The notes: a model not told the origin generated them from the sequence alone. Shown: positions 45,301-56,530, counted from the first letter of the stretch. The stretch is 64,000 bases of DNA from Gyrodactylus bullatarudis (GCA_012064415.1 SSNU01000119.1:679911-743910), one strand, 5' to 3'. Numbers and translations are program-made.

Positions 45301-48300
45301 ACATCAAATATCGCTGAGTCCATGAATGCTTCTCTTCTTAATTTACGAAACTTACACCCATTTAACTTAATTTACCAGTTTGTGGTAAAAACCTATGAAA
45401 ATTTCAGACAAAAGTTGAGTGATTATCAGAAGAACACGAATATATTTCCAAGTTACTTTTTGAAAAAAATCGAACCAATAGTAAACGAAGGTCGACATTT
45501 ATCAGTTTTCACAACTGATGATAAGGATATTAATAGAGTTGCAAAAACCAGCACTGCAATCATCTTCAAAATTGTTGATATGAAGAAAAGAGTTTGTTCG
45601 TGTAATCTTCAATTTTCGAACGGATTCCCTTATCAGCATATGATTGCATGTATTTTTCACCGAGAAAGACGTTTGGAAGATTATTTCGAAAATTACTTTA
45701 AAAATTCTCAGCTTATTGAAGCATTCTCCCTAAATTTTAATTTCTGTGATGTGGAAAACTTGGCAATGAAAAAATTGGAGTCCCTCGACAAAACTCGTAA
45801 GAAGGGTCGCCCAAAGAAGAGAAGAATAAGATCAGATGCAGAGAAAAATTTTTTTTATAAACATTAAAATGTATATGTGGAAAAAAATTGATTTTTAGTG
45901 AAACCAAATAGTATTTAAAATAATTTAAATTTTCTAAAAAATTATTTTTTATTTAAATTTATTCAGTTTGGAATATTACATGTGTAATTTGATCAATGAT
46001 CATAATTATAATTAATTTTAAATTATAATTCTACATGAAATTGTGATAATTATAATAATAGGATTATAGCTGGTAAAAGGATGCATCTAATTAACATTTA
46101 GCCCTTGAAAAAATTAACCAATCAACATGTAGAATTTGATAAATCAATGTAGTATTTGTAATTAAGACCATGAGATATGTAGATAATGAAATGTATATGT
46201 ATACCTTTTAAAGACCAACAAGAGAGAAAAGAAAATCAAAAGGATAAATAACTACTCCAATAACAAAGAAATTAAATTCATTAACACTGCCTGTTTTACA
46301 ACTTCCATTCTGTAGGAAAATAAATAAAATCAAAAGTCAAGTAAGTGAAATTCAAAAGCAAAACTTTCATTCAGAATGACTGATAAGAAGATAAAAAATA
46401 AATTCAATAGCAAAGTTTACTACGCCAAAAGGAAAAATAAGAAATTTACTTAGAATTTTTTTGATTTTTATTTAAAATTCAACTAAATCATCTGATTGAA
46501 TACATCCAGGATAGTATTTTTTGACATGATTAGTGTATTTAATAATCTTATTCGGGGTTAAAACATTTCTTGATTCTAAAACAATTTCTTCCAGAATTCT
46601 CATTCGATATTCGGCGATACTTAGCTCTCCGTTCTCCCTGCATTTTTTGACTTAACAAGTTTTTCACCGTTTCTTTGAATGAACTCCAAGCTTTTTCTAT
46701 CGGGTTCAATAAGAAAGAATATGGAGCTAATCTAAGTATATTAACATCCTCTGATTGAAAGTTCTCAATTCGATTATGAATCGGAGCATTGTCGCAAACA
46801 ATTGTAATAGGCAAGATTCCTTGATTACGGCATAAATTAATGAGTTCAGTGATCCAATTGTTAAATTGATCCGTTTTAAAGGATCCTCTTCTTGATGCTA
46901 GTGTAACAAGGAAATTATGGGTAATTGCTCCGATGGAATGAATATTGGAATCTCTATTTGTAGGATTGATTAAAGTACATCTTTTTCCTATTTTTGAACG
47001 ACCAAATTTCTTCTTAGTAAATAAATTAAAATTTGTTTCGTCTATCCATACAACTGTGGAAGAGGCCTCACATTGAAGTATTTTTCGGCAATATTCGCTC
47101 CTCTTGGCCTTATTTTCTAACGAGTTCATAGACTTAGGAACGCTTTTAGTGATTTTCAATGAGATTAGAGCGCCATCCAACCAGTTCTTGATAGTTTGGG
47201 GAGTGACAGATACCTCGAATGTTTGAAGAATATGTTCAACACATTCTTGAAGAGTTGTTTGAGGGAAGTTTTCAATATAACTGATCAGATTTTGAATTAT
47301 AATATTTGATTTCTTGATATTTTTGGCTCCACCTCTTTTCAGTTGAATTGGTCTACCAGATCTTATCCACTTATAAGCAGTAGCATATGGGATTTTCATC
47401 AACTTTATGTAAGAGAACCAATCTTCTTCGTTTGAATAAATTTCCAAAACCTTCGCACGGACACTATCAGGGTATTTGTTCCTAGGCATGGTTTGAAGTG
47501 ATTAATGTCGAACAAGGTTGTGAGCTCTTTGTCTATACTTAGAATGAAAATCGTGAAGATTCATGCTCGAATTTTATTGGTTTTACCTACTCCACCCCCA
47601 CAATTTACAAAAATTAAATAAATTTTCACGAATAAATTAATTATCAAAAGTCTTATCTTGAATTTACTTAATGAATTTCTTATTTTTCCTTTTGGCGTAG
47701 TAAACTTTGCTATTGAATTTATTTTTTATCTTCTTATCAGTCATTCTGAATGAAAGTTTTGCTTTTGAATTTCACTTACTTGACTTTTGATTTTATTTAT
47801 TTTCCTACAGAATGGAAGTTGTAAAACAGGCAGTGTTAATGAATTTAATTTCTTTGTTATTGGAGTAGTTATTTATCCTTTTGATTTTCTTTTCTCTCTT
47901 GTTGGTCTTTAAAAGGTATAGATTATGTAATTAATGGAACACACCATTTTAAAAGTGATAACTTATCATGTAGGAAGTGATAATATACCGGGATAGACCA
48001 TGTAGATTTTGTAAATATACATGTAGGTTTTGATAGATTTCCTACCCCTACATGTAGTTTTTGATGATATCCCTTTTATTAATGAATACGTATCTGTTTA
48101 CCCTTCAGAAATTATGTAAGGTTGGCTCTTTTAAATGTCCTCGATCATGAAAATAGCCAGATCCAAATTACGAAAATGAGTGAATAAACTGTATTTATTT
48201 TCAGGCCTCAGCAAATGGATTTTGGAAAAAACCTAAAATTTTTTAAATACTCCATTATAACTATTAGACTACACTTGTATTAAAAATGTTCTTGTAGATT

Positions 48301-51300
48301 AATAAATTTTCTTTCTAATGAGGGGACAAACAAGAGTATCTCATCTTGCTTTAGATTCCTGATTTCCGCAAACTTATTATCATTTTGCTGACTATTGTCT
48401 TGTATTATTTTGTAGGTAGAAAACAAAAATAAATTCTGGGTGAAAAGTAATTCAGTTCTAAATATCGCTCAAGAAAGTTATGTGTTCCACTAGTGGAAAA
48501 ATGGGACATGAAGTGTTAAAAGATACTGATCTCTGAATTGTTCCAAAGATGGAATGAACGAGACGAGATGAGATCGAAATCAATTTGAGTAATTCAAGTT
48601 AATGATACAACCATTTCTAGTGTGTAATTTGAGCAAAACTGCACCAATCGATATGGTATAAATATTTCTCTATTAAGGGGGAGTATCGATTATTTTTAAA
48701 TTGTAATGAGTGAATAGACAATTCAAAGTGAGAACATTCCTTAAGCGTAAAAATAACATAAACTTTTTACTAATAATAAACACCAATCTTATGGATTCCA
48801 TTGATTCGAGTGTACTGCCAGCCTGGAACGCATGAATAAATGTTATCAAATTCTTTCTTGTTTACTAGATTTGTGTTACAAAGATTACAATGAATTATGT
48901 ATGATAAAAGTTACTTTTTAAACTGATTGGCTCTATTGAATTACTCAAATTAAAAAAATAATATTCGTATTTAATTGATCATTTAACAGAGTATTGTGAT
49001 ATTAATTTAAGATGCAATTTAAAAAATCACTCTTTGAGCTTTTGAAGTAGAATTTCATTTTTGACCTCGGACCCTTACCTGTTAATCAAAAAATAATTTT
49101 TATTCTAGTTTAATATGGAAAGAATATGGGAAGTAATTTTAGGCAAAATACTTGGTCATCATCCCTTTATGTTCCCTTATCCTGAGGCCAATATTTCAAA
49201 GTGGGAACATTTGTGGGTAGAATGTTTCAGACACAAAGAGATTGAAATTGGTAGGAACTTACGGTTTACATGTTTTGCCAAGAGAATATTGAAGAGTTTC
49301 CACTCAAAGACCAAATTGAAATATTCACAAACTCTAATATATCGTAAAAGGAGTGACAAGGGCGGATTGTTTTCATGGGTTGTCATAAGGGTTGCAAGGA
49401 GTAAGGATGGATCATTCTTATGCTGTTCAAGGAAGGCACGTATTGATAATTTGAGCGAGGTCAAGGTTTCGCATAGATTTGGAGTAAACTCTGTGGAATA
49501 CTCATCCCGATATGGCTGGTTCATCAACATTGAAAAAAGTATTAGCTTTGCTCTTTTCGATAACAAATAGACAATTGGCTTGTCACCTATATGAGGAATG
49601 GGAATTATAAATCATATCTTTGATCGCATTCACCCCTCAGAATTTCTACATGGCTGGCACCAAAGAATGATTTGGCTCACACAAGTTGCCTGATTTCCTT
49701 GAACGAAGTTATTTTGGTAAATAAATCTTCGCCAGTTCTCTTAGGATCAAATATCGACTTGATAAATCTATATACATGAAAATTTAGAGAACATTATAAA
49801 AAAGTACAACTTTTCGCGACCAATGGGAGCAGAGTTGGGTTGTGAGGCATTCATCTATATTGTGTTTGAACATGTTTTCTTACACTATGATAATTGCAGC
49901 TACCCTATCTCCCCTTGTTGACATTAACTCAAAAATGGAATCTGATCAACCAATTAGAGGACTAAAAATTTTGTATAGATATCAAATCGGTGAAATAAAA
50001 GCTTGATAACTTCATATTCACTCTCAATAGGTTCCTCATTCGAAAAAGAACCACGTTCATTTTTATACTTAGGAAAAAGATTCATTGAAAGTCATAAGAT
50101 TCAATTTTCTTCATTGGTTTTATGCTGAGTCATTTTGTAAAGTAAACCGCTTCTCGTAAGAAACCAAAGGAATTAGAGAGAAATTTAGTTAACAGATCAG
50201 ATTTTTAGACACATTCTTGGCATAAAGAGACTTGATTTAGGAGCATCAAAAATAAAAAAGATATATGGAATATGCTTAATGAGACCTATTGGGTCATTAG
50301 TAATGATCAAAGATGCCTTAAAAATTATGGATTCAGTAAAATTTTAATGTTGACAATAGTTTTGCAACATTTTAGTTGAGCATCGAATTAAAATTTGGTG
50401 AGATGAAGCGATCATTCTCAATGAAATAAAACTATTTTGCCATTGAAATTAAAAAAGTTACATTTTTTAGAAGTTGATAATTAGAGAGGTGTGAAATAGT
50501 GTGTGAGTAAGACCAACACCGAATTATTTATTTTAATTAAAATGATTAAAATACTTACAGGGGCTATTCTCTTTTACATAGCCATATTTAGGGGAAATCT
50601 TTTCCAGATTCTGAACTACATATTTTATTTACAAAAGTATTGCTTTTAAATTTAGTATTGAAGACTAGGGTGAAAAGAGTATGCTTCAAGACTCACTGGG
50701 AGATAAATATTCATAGTTGAGAGCTTTGGATTTCATCATAATTTTCGTCAGGTTCTTATCACTCGTCGCCGTGGTCACGTCCAAAGTTTCAGAGACTGGA
50801 CCCGATGAGCATATACGAAAGCTACCTTCAGAGCCAAGTAACACAAAGTATGTTGATTCAAGGTTGAGGGGAGTTGGCCTCAAATTGATGTAATCATAAT
50901 CAACAATGGTGGTTGAGGGGTAACTTCCAAACAAAACATGAACGTAAGTTGCCAACTAATAAAATGTATTATCAATATTAGTTAATTACTTTCAAGTAGT
51001 TTGATATTTTAAAGATAAATTCTAACTTACATCGGAAATACGTAGAATATGAAAAGACTCTTGGGTTAGGACCAAGAGTCGCGGCTCAACATCCTTGAAT
51101 TCTGGATTGTACGAGAAAGAAATCTTTTTCACTCCGACGTCGCATAGCGGTCTGACCGTTGTGCCTACTTCAGGTATTTTACCCAGAGGAAAATCAACCT
51201 GACGACCAGTCAAGAGAGGTTTCATTTGAGTATTTTTAGTAGTTAGATTCCTAACAAACAGAATTCCATCCCCTGTGCCGAGGGCCAGGTTCTCATTTAG

Positions 51301-54300
51301 CCAGGCCATAGTGTTTATCGATAGTAAGGAGACAGAGGAAAGGCCATGAAGACTATTTTAGGGAAAAGGAAGGAGGAATTCAAAAAATAATCTAATGCAA
51401 ACAAGTTGTACTCACATTGTTGAATTTATCTGTTGGACTTGAATGACCACGTCGTTGAAGCAAATTAGCTTGATTGCCAAGCTCTTTGTTATAATGATCA
51501 TCTTCTCAAACGGGAGACAGGAAGAAGTCTCAATTGTAGCGTTCTCAAGTTCGTTTTCGTCCTTGTCGAGGGGCAGATTTCTGTAATAATAATTAGAGTT
51601 GTCATGATGCTATTTTGATATATTCCAAAATTTTTGTCTACGAATTTAGTCATATATGAAATAATTACAGCGTTTACGGGAAAAATTTGCCAGTTTTTTC
51701 CCCCTCGTGTTTTATTTTGATTTCAGATTTTGTTATTTAATCGCTTCAAATCTACGAAATCAACAAAAAATTTGAGCTCAAACGTTGTAAAAGCAAAAAA
51801 TCAGGGCATTTTACGAAAAATAGTTTCGTCATATCTTTTATTTCCTTCTTTTAACAACTGATAGGCTCTTTTCAAAAAATATACGACCTTCTGAAAAAAA
51901 TAATAAATTCTCATTTTCATATCAAGAATGACTGGTTTACGATCAACGACCAGTACAAATACAATAAAGGGAAAACTCACTCTTTAGATTCTGGTGGGAC
52001 CTTTGCATTATTATTCTGGACAACCGGAGTCTTTGACCAGTCCTAATTGGAAGGGTCATTATCCAAATTTACCAAACACAATTAATTACTCACGTGACAT
52101 TTGATGAGTGAATCTTCTAGGGAAAGATAGTTTATCAGTTGGAGGCTCTTGGCATCCCAAATTTCAGCACGTTGGTTTGCAAATATTAAGAGGAGGTAAT
52201 TCCTAAATAAAATTATCCTATGGTTAGTTAGCCTCGACTTGTCTGTATAACCCAAATTCTCAGGACTAGTTTAAATTTAAATCCCGTCTATCATTTTTAG
52301 TTTCTACAAATTCCGATTTATAGATACTAAAGGTTAATATTCAAAAGTTATTGTTGAAAATTTAAGATTAACCCAGAATTACAGTCTGAATTCTAGAAAT
52401 CTTATAAGTTAATATTTTGTACTTTTGATTATAATCATTTCTGGAGACTTAGTCAAATAGTCAAAAGCCTGGGTTGATATCTTTTCAAAAATCATAATTT
52501 AGAACCAAATAGTCCTTGAGGGAGCTGTTCAGCATAGATTGATTCTAATACAGTTCTGATTATATTAACAATCACTATAACTATAGTAGTTATTGACTAC
52601 AGTGTAATGGTTATTTTTTTAAGCGATACTTTTTCTAAAGATAGATCAATACAAACCAAAAGACAACATAGTCAGGTAGCAAACGAAAAACGTTTTACAA
52701 TCAATCTTTGCAAGGCTTACAAGATTACAAATGTAGTGCCTTTCGATTATATAATGAGGAAAAATAATTCTTTAGGTAAATTTGTCGATTATATTAATTT
52801 AGTGTAATTAAGTATAATATACAAACCTGAAATGGCTAACTGAGACAGATTGAAGAGCCGATTCAAAATGGCAACTGGCGCGGAGACGATTCTCATTGAT
52901 GAGGGAAATTTCTTTCTCCTCGTGGATGATTTGTCTAATCTTTTCAGTGACATCTTTGGCCCCACGAATATTCTGAATGAAGGAAGATTTGAGGATACTC
53001 TCCGGCCGTATGGTAGTCTTACAATGACGATGGCCTTGATTAGATCCACGCAAAACTACACTCTGACCTGTCATCAGGTTAAGGTAGACCAAGTGGTTTT
53101 GGAATTGATTCTAGAAATGAATTCTAAGATTACTTCTCTCCTTCAGAAAGAAATCTATCAAAGAAACTGTAGAGTTACGAAATAGAGAGTTTACAAAATT
53201 CGGTTTCTTGATGTAGGTAAGGCGAGAATCAAAATTGACATCTAATATTCCTACGCCGGTCTTGATGTCAGTAAATCACTTCCCCATAAAAAGTAAGCTA
53301 TTTTATCAAACAATTTGTATCATTTACAACAGATTCTACTTTTCCCCTGTCATATTTATTTTCTCCCCATTTCTCTAATTTAAAAAATTGACAGACTTAC
53401 AAGATCTTGTTTGGGGATCGTTTTTCTGATATCTTCAATCCATTCAACACCGTAGAGGAAGAGAGCCAAAACGTCTGAGTCTGGACTCGTCATATTATCC
53501 AGGTGCCAGACAATTCCAAGGATAGGTGTGTTGAAGATTTTGTACTCACAGAGAAGGATCAGTTTTTCCAAATCCCAAATTTGAAGAATACCATTCTCAT
53601 TACCGATTGCCAGTAAGCTGTAGTCTTTATCGTTGAAAGGAGCCACTCGACCAACATAGGTACTACAAGTGATTGGCTTTGTAACGATAGGGTTCCAGAC
53701 TTTGGTCAGCTTCAAGTCAATTTTCAATCTAAAATTTAGAAAAAAAAGGTAAATTAAATCAAAAGATTTTTAAATTCCTCTCTACAGGCTACTTGTGAGG
53801 GGAAAGAAACTTTTATTCATGAATTTTTCCGAGAATACTGTACTAATTACGTAGTAGTTAAATATCTCACTTTTGGTCTGAATCAATTTCCGTCTCTTGT
53901 AATGATTGGACAAGTTTGCAATTAATATCAATGAATGACCATCTTTGGACTTTTCCATCGGAATACAAAACGTATATTTGATTCTCTTGCATTGGATTCA
54001 CCAAAATATTGATACATTTACCTGTTCTATTTTTCCTTATCTGCTCAGAGCAATAGCTGAGACGATAGTAGTCTTGTTCAGCACTTCTAATTGTCATTGT
54101 ATTATTTGTGTGGAGACATATGAGAATCTCTTTGTTGAAGCAAGAATGAACCCCAATCAATGGACTGAGATGATCTTCCAACTCGATATTGGAAAAGATT
54201 TCATAGATTTTCGTATCAACAAATATGATTTTTCTCATAAACACGACAATCAAGCAATTGGGCCGATGTTTATGAAAGGTTATTTGAATTGGATGTCGGT

Positions 54301-55080
54301 CAGCCTGGTGAATAGGAGAAGCTCCAAATAATTTTCTTCCAATAGACTTTATTAGAAGAGAATCATTCTTCGATGATCCTGAGTACATATCGGTATCAGA
54401 AAGGGACATTTTATGATCCAAGTTCAATGTACTATTTTCATCCAGAAATGACGAGCAGAAATACAAGGACTCCTTGCCATACACTTAAAAATAAGTATTA
54501 ATAATATATATATATATGCATTAAAATATATATTTTTTAATCTTACAAATGATTGTGTTTACGTCATAGGGATTGTAAAAGAAATAGGAGACCTCTTTAT
54601 TTGTGCGAGATGTCCATTTTTTAGTCTTGGAATAGATATCCCAGACAAAGACAGAAGAATCATCTAATATTATAAGGCAGTTCTTGTCGATCCATTGAAA
54701 ATGGTGGATTTTTGTTGTATTTTCCTCATAATGAGAAATTATTTCGTTAGAAAGAATGTCCCAAATCAAAAGATTATTGGAAAAATCAAGAGATGCCAAT
54801 AATTTACGATCTGAGGTTTCCTCAAGGGATTGAGAATCATAGAATCTGACCTTCTTCACGATATCCCGATGGCCAACAAGTGTTTGGACAATCTAAACAA
54901 TTTAATATGATTATTTACAATGAGATCGTTTGCGTCATAGATAAGAATGCTTTTAGAAAAACCAATAGCTATAACACCCTCGTTTCCGCTAGAATAAGTT
55001 TAAGAACAAGCTTACAACTCAAAAGCGTAGCTATTCTTTCCTAGTAACTCTGATGACAAATAGCACTGCCTAACTTGCAT
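42314..55080 (-). CDS. WDR11: WDR11 beta-propeller trafficking protein
   Basis: Subunit of the WDR11-FAM91A1 complex, acting in endosome-to-Golgi vesicle capture and ciliary signalling. Minus-strand exons I can place include 55080-55016, 54988-54919, 54892-54547, 54483-53871, 53728-53401, parts of 53340-52820, 52200-51980, about 51309-51022, about 50955-50697, about 49566-49180, and C-terminal exons at about 43545-43375, 43310-43165, 43081-42891, 42687-42470 and 42432-42314. Support: WD-like blades (HFQWIDKNCLIILDDSSVFVW, LLAIGNENGILQIWDL, LLIFANQRAEIWD), a helical C-terminal half (ATSKLITSELLVSGHLEECV, LLCCLGQYKDACNLL), and an end resembling human WDR11 (REYSDYTRDIGFKEAN). Splice junctions around 53400-52800 and 49700-49100 are not fully resolved. 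One intron (about 43550-49180) hosts the nested transposons. Confidence 0.78.
43932..44220 (+). repeat. left TIR of the MULE with phased CTACAT motifs
   Basis: Matches the reverse complement of the right arm with few changes, ending around CATCCTTTAACCAGCTAT. It contains eight CTACAT(G/A/T) motifs in the same orientation, starting at 43948, 43979, 44000, 44032, 44084, 44104, 44134 and 44154. The start of the transposase frame (44200) lies inside it. Confidence 0.9.
44200..45867 (+). pseudogene. MULE transposase, degraded
   Basis: The order is an N-terminal zinc-finger-like region (FYSVMCTDPKCSFNIRF, later HNC), the DDE core and a SWIM-type finger. Catalytic candidates are D in LIALDGCHLKDN, D in VIISDREKGLAAG and E in SNIAESMNASLLNLR. 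A 29-nt intron (44446-44474) joins frames in phase. Damage: an in-frame TAA at 44422-44424 just before the zinc ligands, and a one-base frameshift near 45037-45045 just after the second Asp. The SWIM motif reads CSC...PYQH, with Tyr where Cys is expected. The C-terminus is basic (KKGRPKKRRIR). It is inactive as written. Confidence 0.88.
46202..46446 (+). repeat. left 245-bp TIR of nested transposon
   Basis: Pairs with 47674-47918 in inverted orientation, apparently with almost no differences. It ends at TAAGAAATT, after which the arms diverge. Confidence 0.9.
46472..47489 (-). pseudogene. Tc1/IS630-type DDE transposase with frameshift
   Basis: The open frame from 47489 gives 313 aa to 46548. 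An N-terminal helix-turn-helix region (PYATAYKWIRSGRPIQLK) is followed by a DDE domain: D in VVWIDETNFNLF, D in ITIVCDNAPIHN, and E in LNPIEKAWSSF, 31 residues after the second D. After the E the annotated frame becomes unlike a transposase (RRAKYRRISNENS). The +1 frame instead continues without a stop to TAA at 46472-46474 with a typical C-terminal tail (IAEYRMRILEEIV, NHVKKYYPGCI). The switch falls at or just after a run of six A at 46643-46648. The copy is frameshifted, or uses slippage. Confidence 0.88.
47674..47918 (-). repeat. right 245-bp TIR of nested transposon
   Basis: Inverted partner of 46202-46446; ends AAAAGGTA next to the TA duplication. Confidence 0.9.
47921..48073 (-). repeat. 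distal part of the right MULE TIR
   Basis: Inverted copy of the outer left TIR. CATGTAG motifs at 47967, 47999, 48020 and 48051 repeat the 32, 21 and 31-bp spacing of the left arm. The proximal part of this TIR is 46066-46201. Confidence 0.9.
48083..49100. other. WDR11 intron sequence
   Basis: AT-rich intronic DNA right of the MULE. No further gene, TIR or recognisable repeat seen. Confidence 0.5.
49640..50690. other. WDR11 intron, poorly resolved
   Basis: Mostly AT-rich sequence between two WDR11 exon groups. A minus-strand open stretch near 49690-49775 could be a small additional exon. Nothing else supported. Confidence 0.4.
51650..51850. repeat. possible third foldback relative
   Basis: Within a WDR11 intron. 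AAATCAACAAAAAATTTGAGCT and GGGCATTTTACG resemble ATCAACAAAAATTTTTAGCT and GGCATTTTAGCG of the foldback at 63195-63250. Similarity is short, so homology is tentative. Confidence 0.3.
52643..52686 (+). repeat. short dispersed repeat, copy 2
   Basis: Partner of 2294-2337 (38 of 44 positions). Ends in the same CATAGTCAGGTAGCAAACGA. It lies in a WDR11 intron, antisense to the gene. Confidence 0.55.
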
Positions 55081-55152
55081 TTGAAAAAGTTCTCATTTGT
55101 TTTAAATTTAACTTGCTTTTTAATCAATGCAGTTTTATAATTGATCTAGAAT
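55081..55152. promoter_or_regulatory. 72-bp divergent promoter WDR11/NUDT6
   Basis: Only 72 bp separate the two start codons. No TATA box seen. Confidence 0.5.
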
Positions 55153-56099
55153 ATGAATCTTTTTAGAAAAATGTCAAGTCTGACTCCGAAACTGCCATCT
55201 CTCTTGATTGGTACAAAGTATGAACCAGTCTGTAAGATTGATCGCTACAAAGCACTCCACATAGACCTGTCAAATTTTGATCAGACTGAAAAAAAAAACC
55301 ATGGGTTACTTTTAGAAATTTTTGATTATCTGTGCAAGGATAATTGTGAAAAGTTTAGCTCAATTTGGACAATCGTTCCAGTTCATTCAGCTTCAATTAT
55401 TGAAAGTTTGGCTGATAGAAATAAACGAGATTTCAAACTACATCATGTTCAAGATGATAGGATTTATTTGACTAAATGGTTATTGGAAGGAGAATCTAAA
55501 ATTCCTCATCAATACACCCATCGAGTGGGGATTGCAGGTACATTTCATTTTAAGATTTTCAGCAATAATGCATAGGAAAGATGAAATCCTTTTGGTTAGA
55601 GAAAACCGATATCCAGTACCCATTTGGAAATATCCAACTGGTCTCTCCAATCACAACGAAAGCATAAGTACTAACCAGAATTTATTTTAATTACCTAGTT
55701 GAAACTGCTGAAAGAGAAATCTTTGAGGAGGTAGGCCTAAAGGCAAAGTTTGACCAACTTATCTCCATCAGGCAGACCACAGATCCCGAAGGAAAGTTAG
55801 GGTATGGTGATTGGCTAGCTGTTTGTACGATGAAGTTAGCTGATGAAAATCAAAAAGTTATAATCGACAATAGCGAAATAGCAGAATGTAAATGGTTCCC
55901 CTTGCATGAAATACAAAAGGCAGTGGTAGTTGAAAAGATTCCCAAGACAATTGAAGAGATTCAAGGCAAAGGTGATCTAATCATCACAAAATTCACCAAT
56001 GAAATGATACGTCTAATAAGTGATTCGCATCATAGGAATTGGGATCATCACCAGGGTGTTTCCTTCTTTGGCAATTATAGAACTGATTTTTATTTTTAA
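55153..56099 (+). CDS. NUDT6: Nudix hydrolase, NUDT6-like
   Basis: Cleaves nucleoside diphosphate-linked substrates; in vertebrates NUDT6 is the FGF2-antisense gene. Exon 1 starts at 55153 and ends at 55537. A 25-nt intron follows (55538-55562), then an exon to about 55667, a 31-nt intron, and the last exon to 56099. The N-terminal NUDT6-type domain (VPVHSASIIESLADRNKRDF, YTHRVGIA) precedes the Nudix domain. With both short introns removed the Nudix box is perfect: G-x5-E-x7-REIFEEVGL, including the catalytic Glu pair. The length of about 296 aa is near the human 316. A second ATG at 55171 could serve as start. Confidence 0.85.
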
Positions 56100-56125
56100 T
56101 AAATTTTTATGTTGTTATAATTAAA

Positions 56126-56530
56126 TTAATTATTTCCACTGAATAGTTTCAAAATGTAAACAATAATTCGTCCAAAAGTGTCTGAAGACTTCTCAAATAT
56201 AATACGAATACTTTTAGCTTTCACAGGAGTGGCAAAATATACATTTTGGTTATCATTTGAGTCTTCAAAATCAAATGGAACAGGTTCATCGTTACCAATT
56301 CGATATGTACCATGGGTACCTGAGAATCCGGACTGAAATTTGATGACAAATCCACTCACAGAAACATTTTCTTCTTCGAATACAAACTCGATCCACTGTG
56401 GAAGACATTGGTTACATTGCCAACAAGTGTTCTCGTCATCATCGAGTAAATGCTTCTTGCCGTATTCTAAGGAATTATTGTTTAATACAGAAGATACCCT
56501 TAATTTGTACAATCCTTTATCCAAAAAATT
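56126..56530 (-). CDS. NR2C2AP: nuclear receptor 2C2-associated protein (NR2C2AP)
   Basis: Small galactose-binding-fold protein that binds and represses the TR4 nuclear receptor in vertebrates. The exon encodes LRVSSVLNNNSLEYGKKHLL, DDDENTCWQ, PQWIEFVFEE and GRIIVYILKL, matching the vertebrate protein through its length of about 135 aa. It is preceded by a clear acceptor (TTTTTGCAG) but contains no suitable early ATG. A start exon at about 56630-56610 (ATG CAA ATA...ATT then GTCACC) would be in phase, but its donor is weak. The LARS1 stop lies only about 40 bp upstream of that ATG. The 3' end is 26 bp from the NUDT6 stop, convergent. Confidence 0.8.
   Translation of the reverse strand, partial: NFLDKGLYKLRVSSVLNNNSLEYGKKHLLDDDENTCWQCNQCLPQWIEFVFEEENVSVSGFVIKFQSGFSGTHGTYRIGNDEPVPFDFEDSNDNQNVYFATPVKAKSIRIIFEKSSDTFGRIIVYILKLFSGNN

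Larger units (their letters stand above)
46202..47918. mobile_element. Tc1/mariner-IS630-like transposon nested in the MULE
   Basis: 1,717 bp with perfect ends TACCTTTTAAAGACCAACA and their complement. TA duplications flank it at 46200-46201 and 47919-47920. The intact left MULE TIR shows the empty site, GTATATGTAGATTA, confirming the insertion point. It carries one transposase gene on the minus strand. The near-identical TIRs suggest recent insertion, after the MULE itself. Confidence 0.93.
43932..48073. mobile_element. Mutator-like (MULE) DNA transposon, interrupted
   Basis: Long terminal inverted repeats start GGGATATCATC at the left and end GATGATATCCC at the right. The left TIR is 43932-44220 (about 289 bp). 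The right TIR is 46066-46201 plus 47921-48073, split by a second element. Flanking 9-mers TTTTTTTAA (43923-43931) and TTTTATTAA (48074-48082) match at 8 of 9, the target duplication size typical of Mutator. Without the insertion the element would be about 2.4 kb. It encodes a MULE transposase (44200-45867) with a stop and a frameshift. It lies in a WDR11 intron, antisense to that gene. Confidence 0.9.

Noticed and set aside
49115..49570. 151-aa plus-strand open frame
   Set aside because: Antisense to a minus-strand frame (MNQPYRDEYS...LLLRYIRVCEYF) that reads like a helical WDR11 exon.
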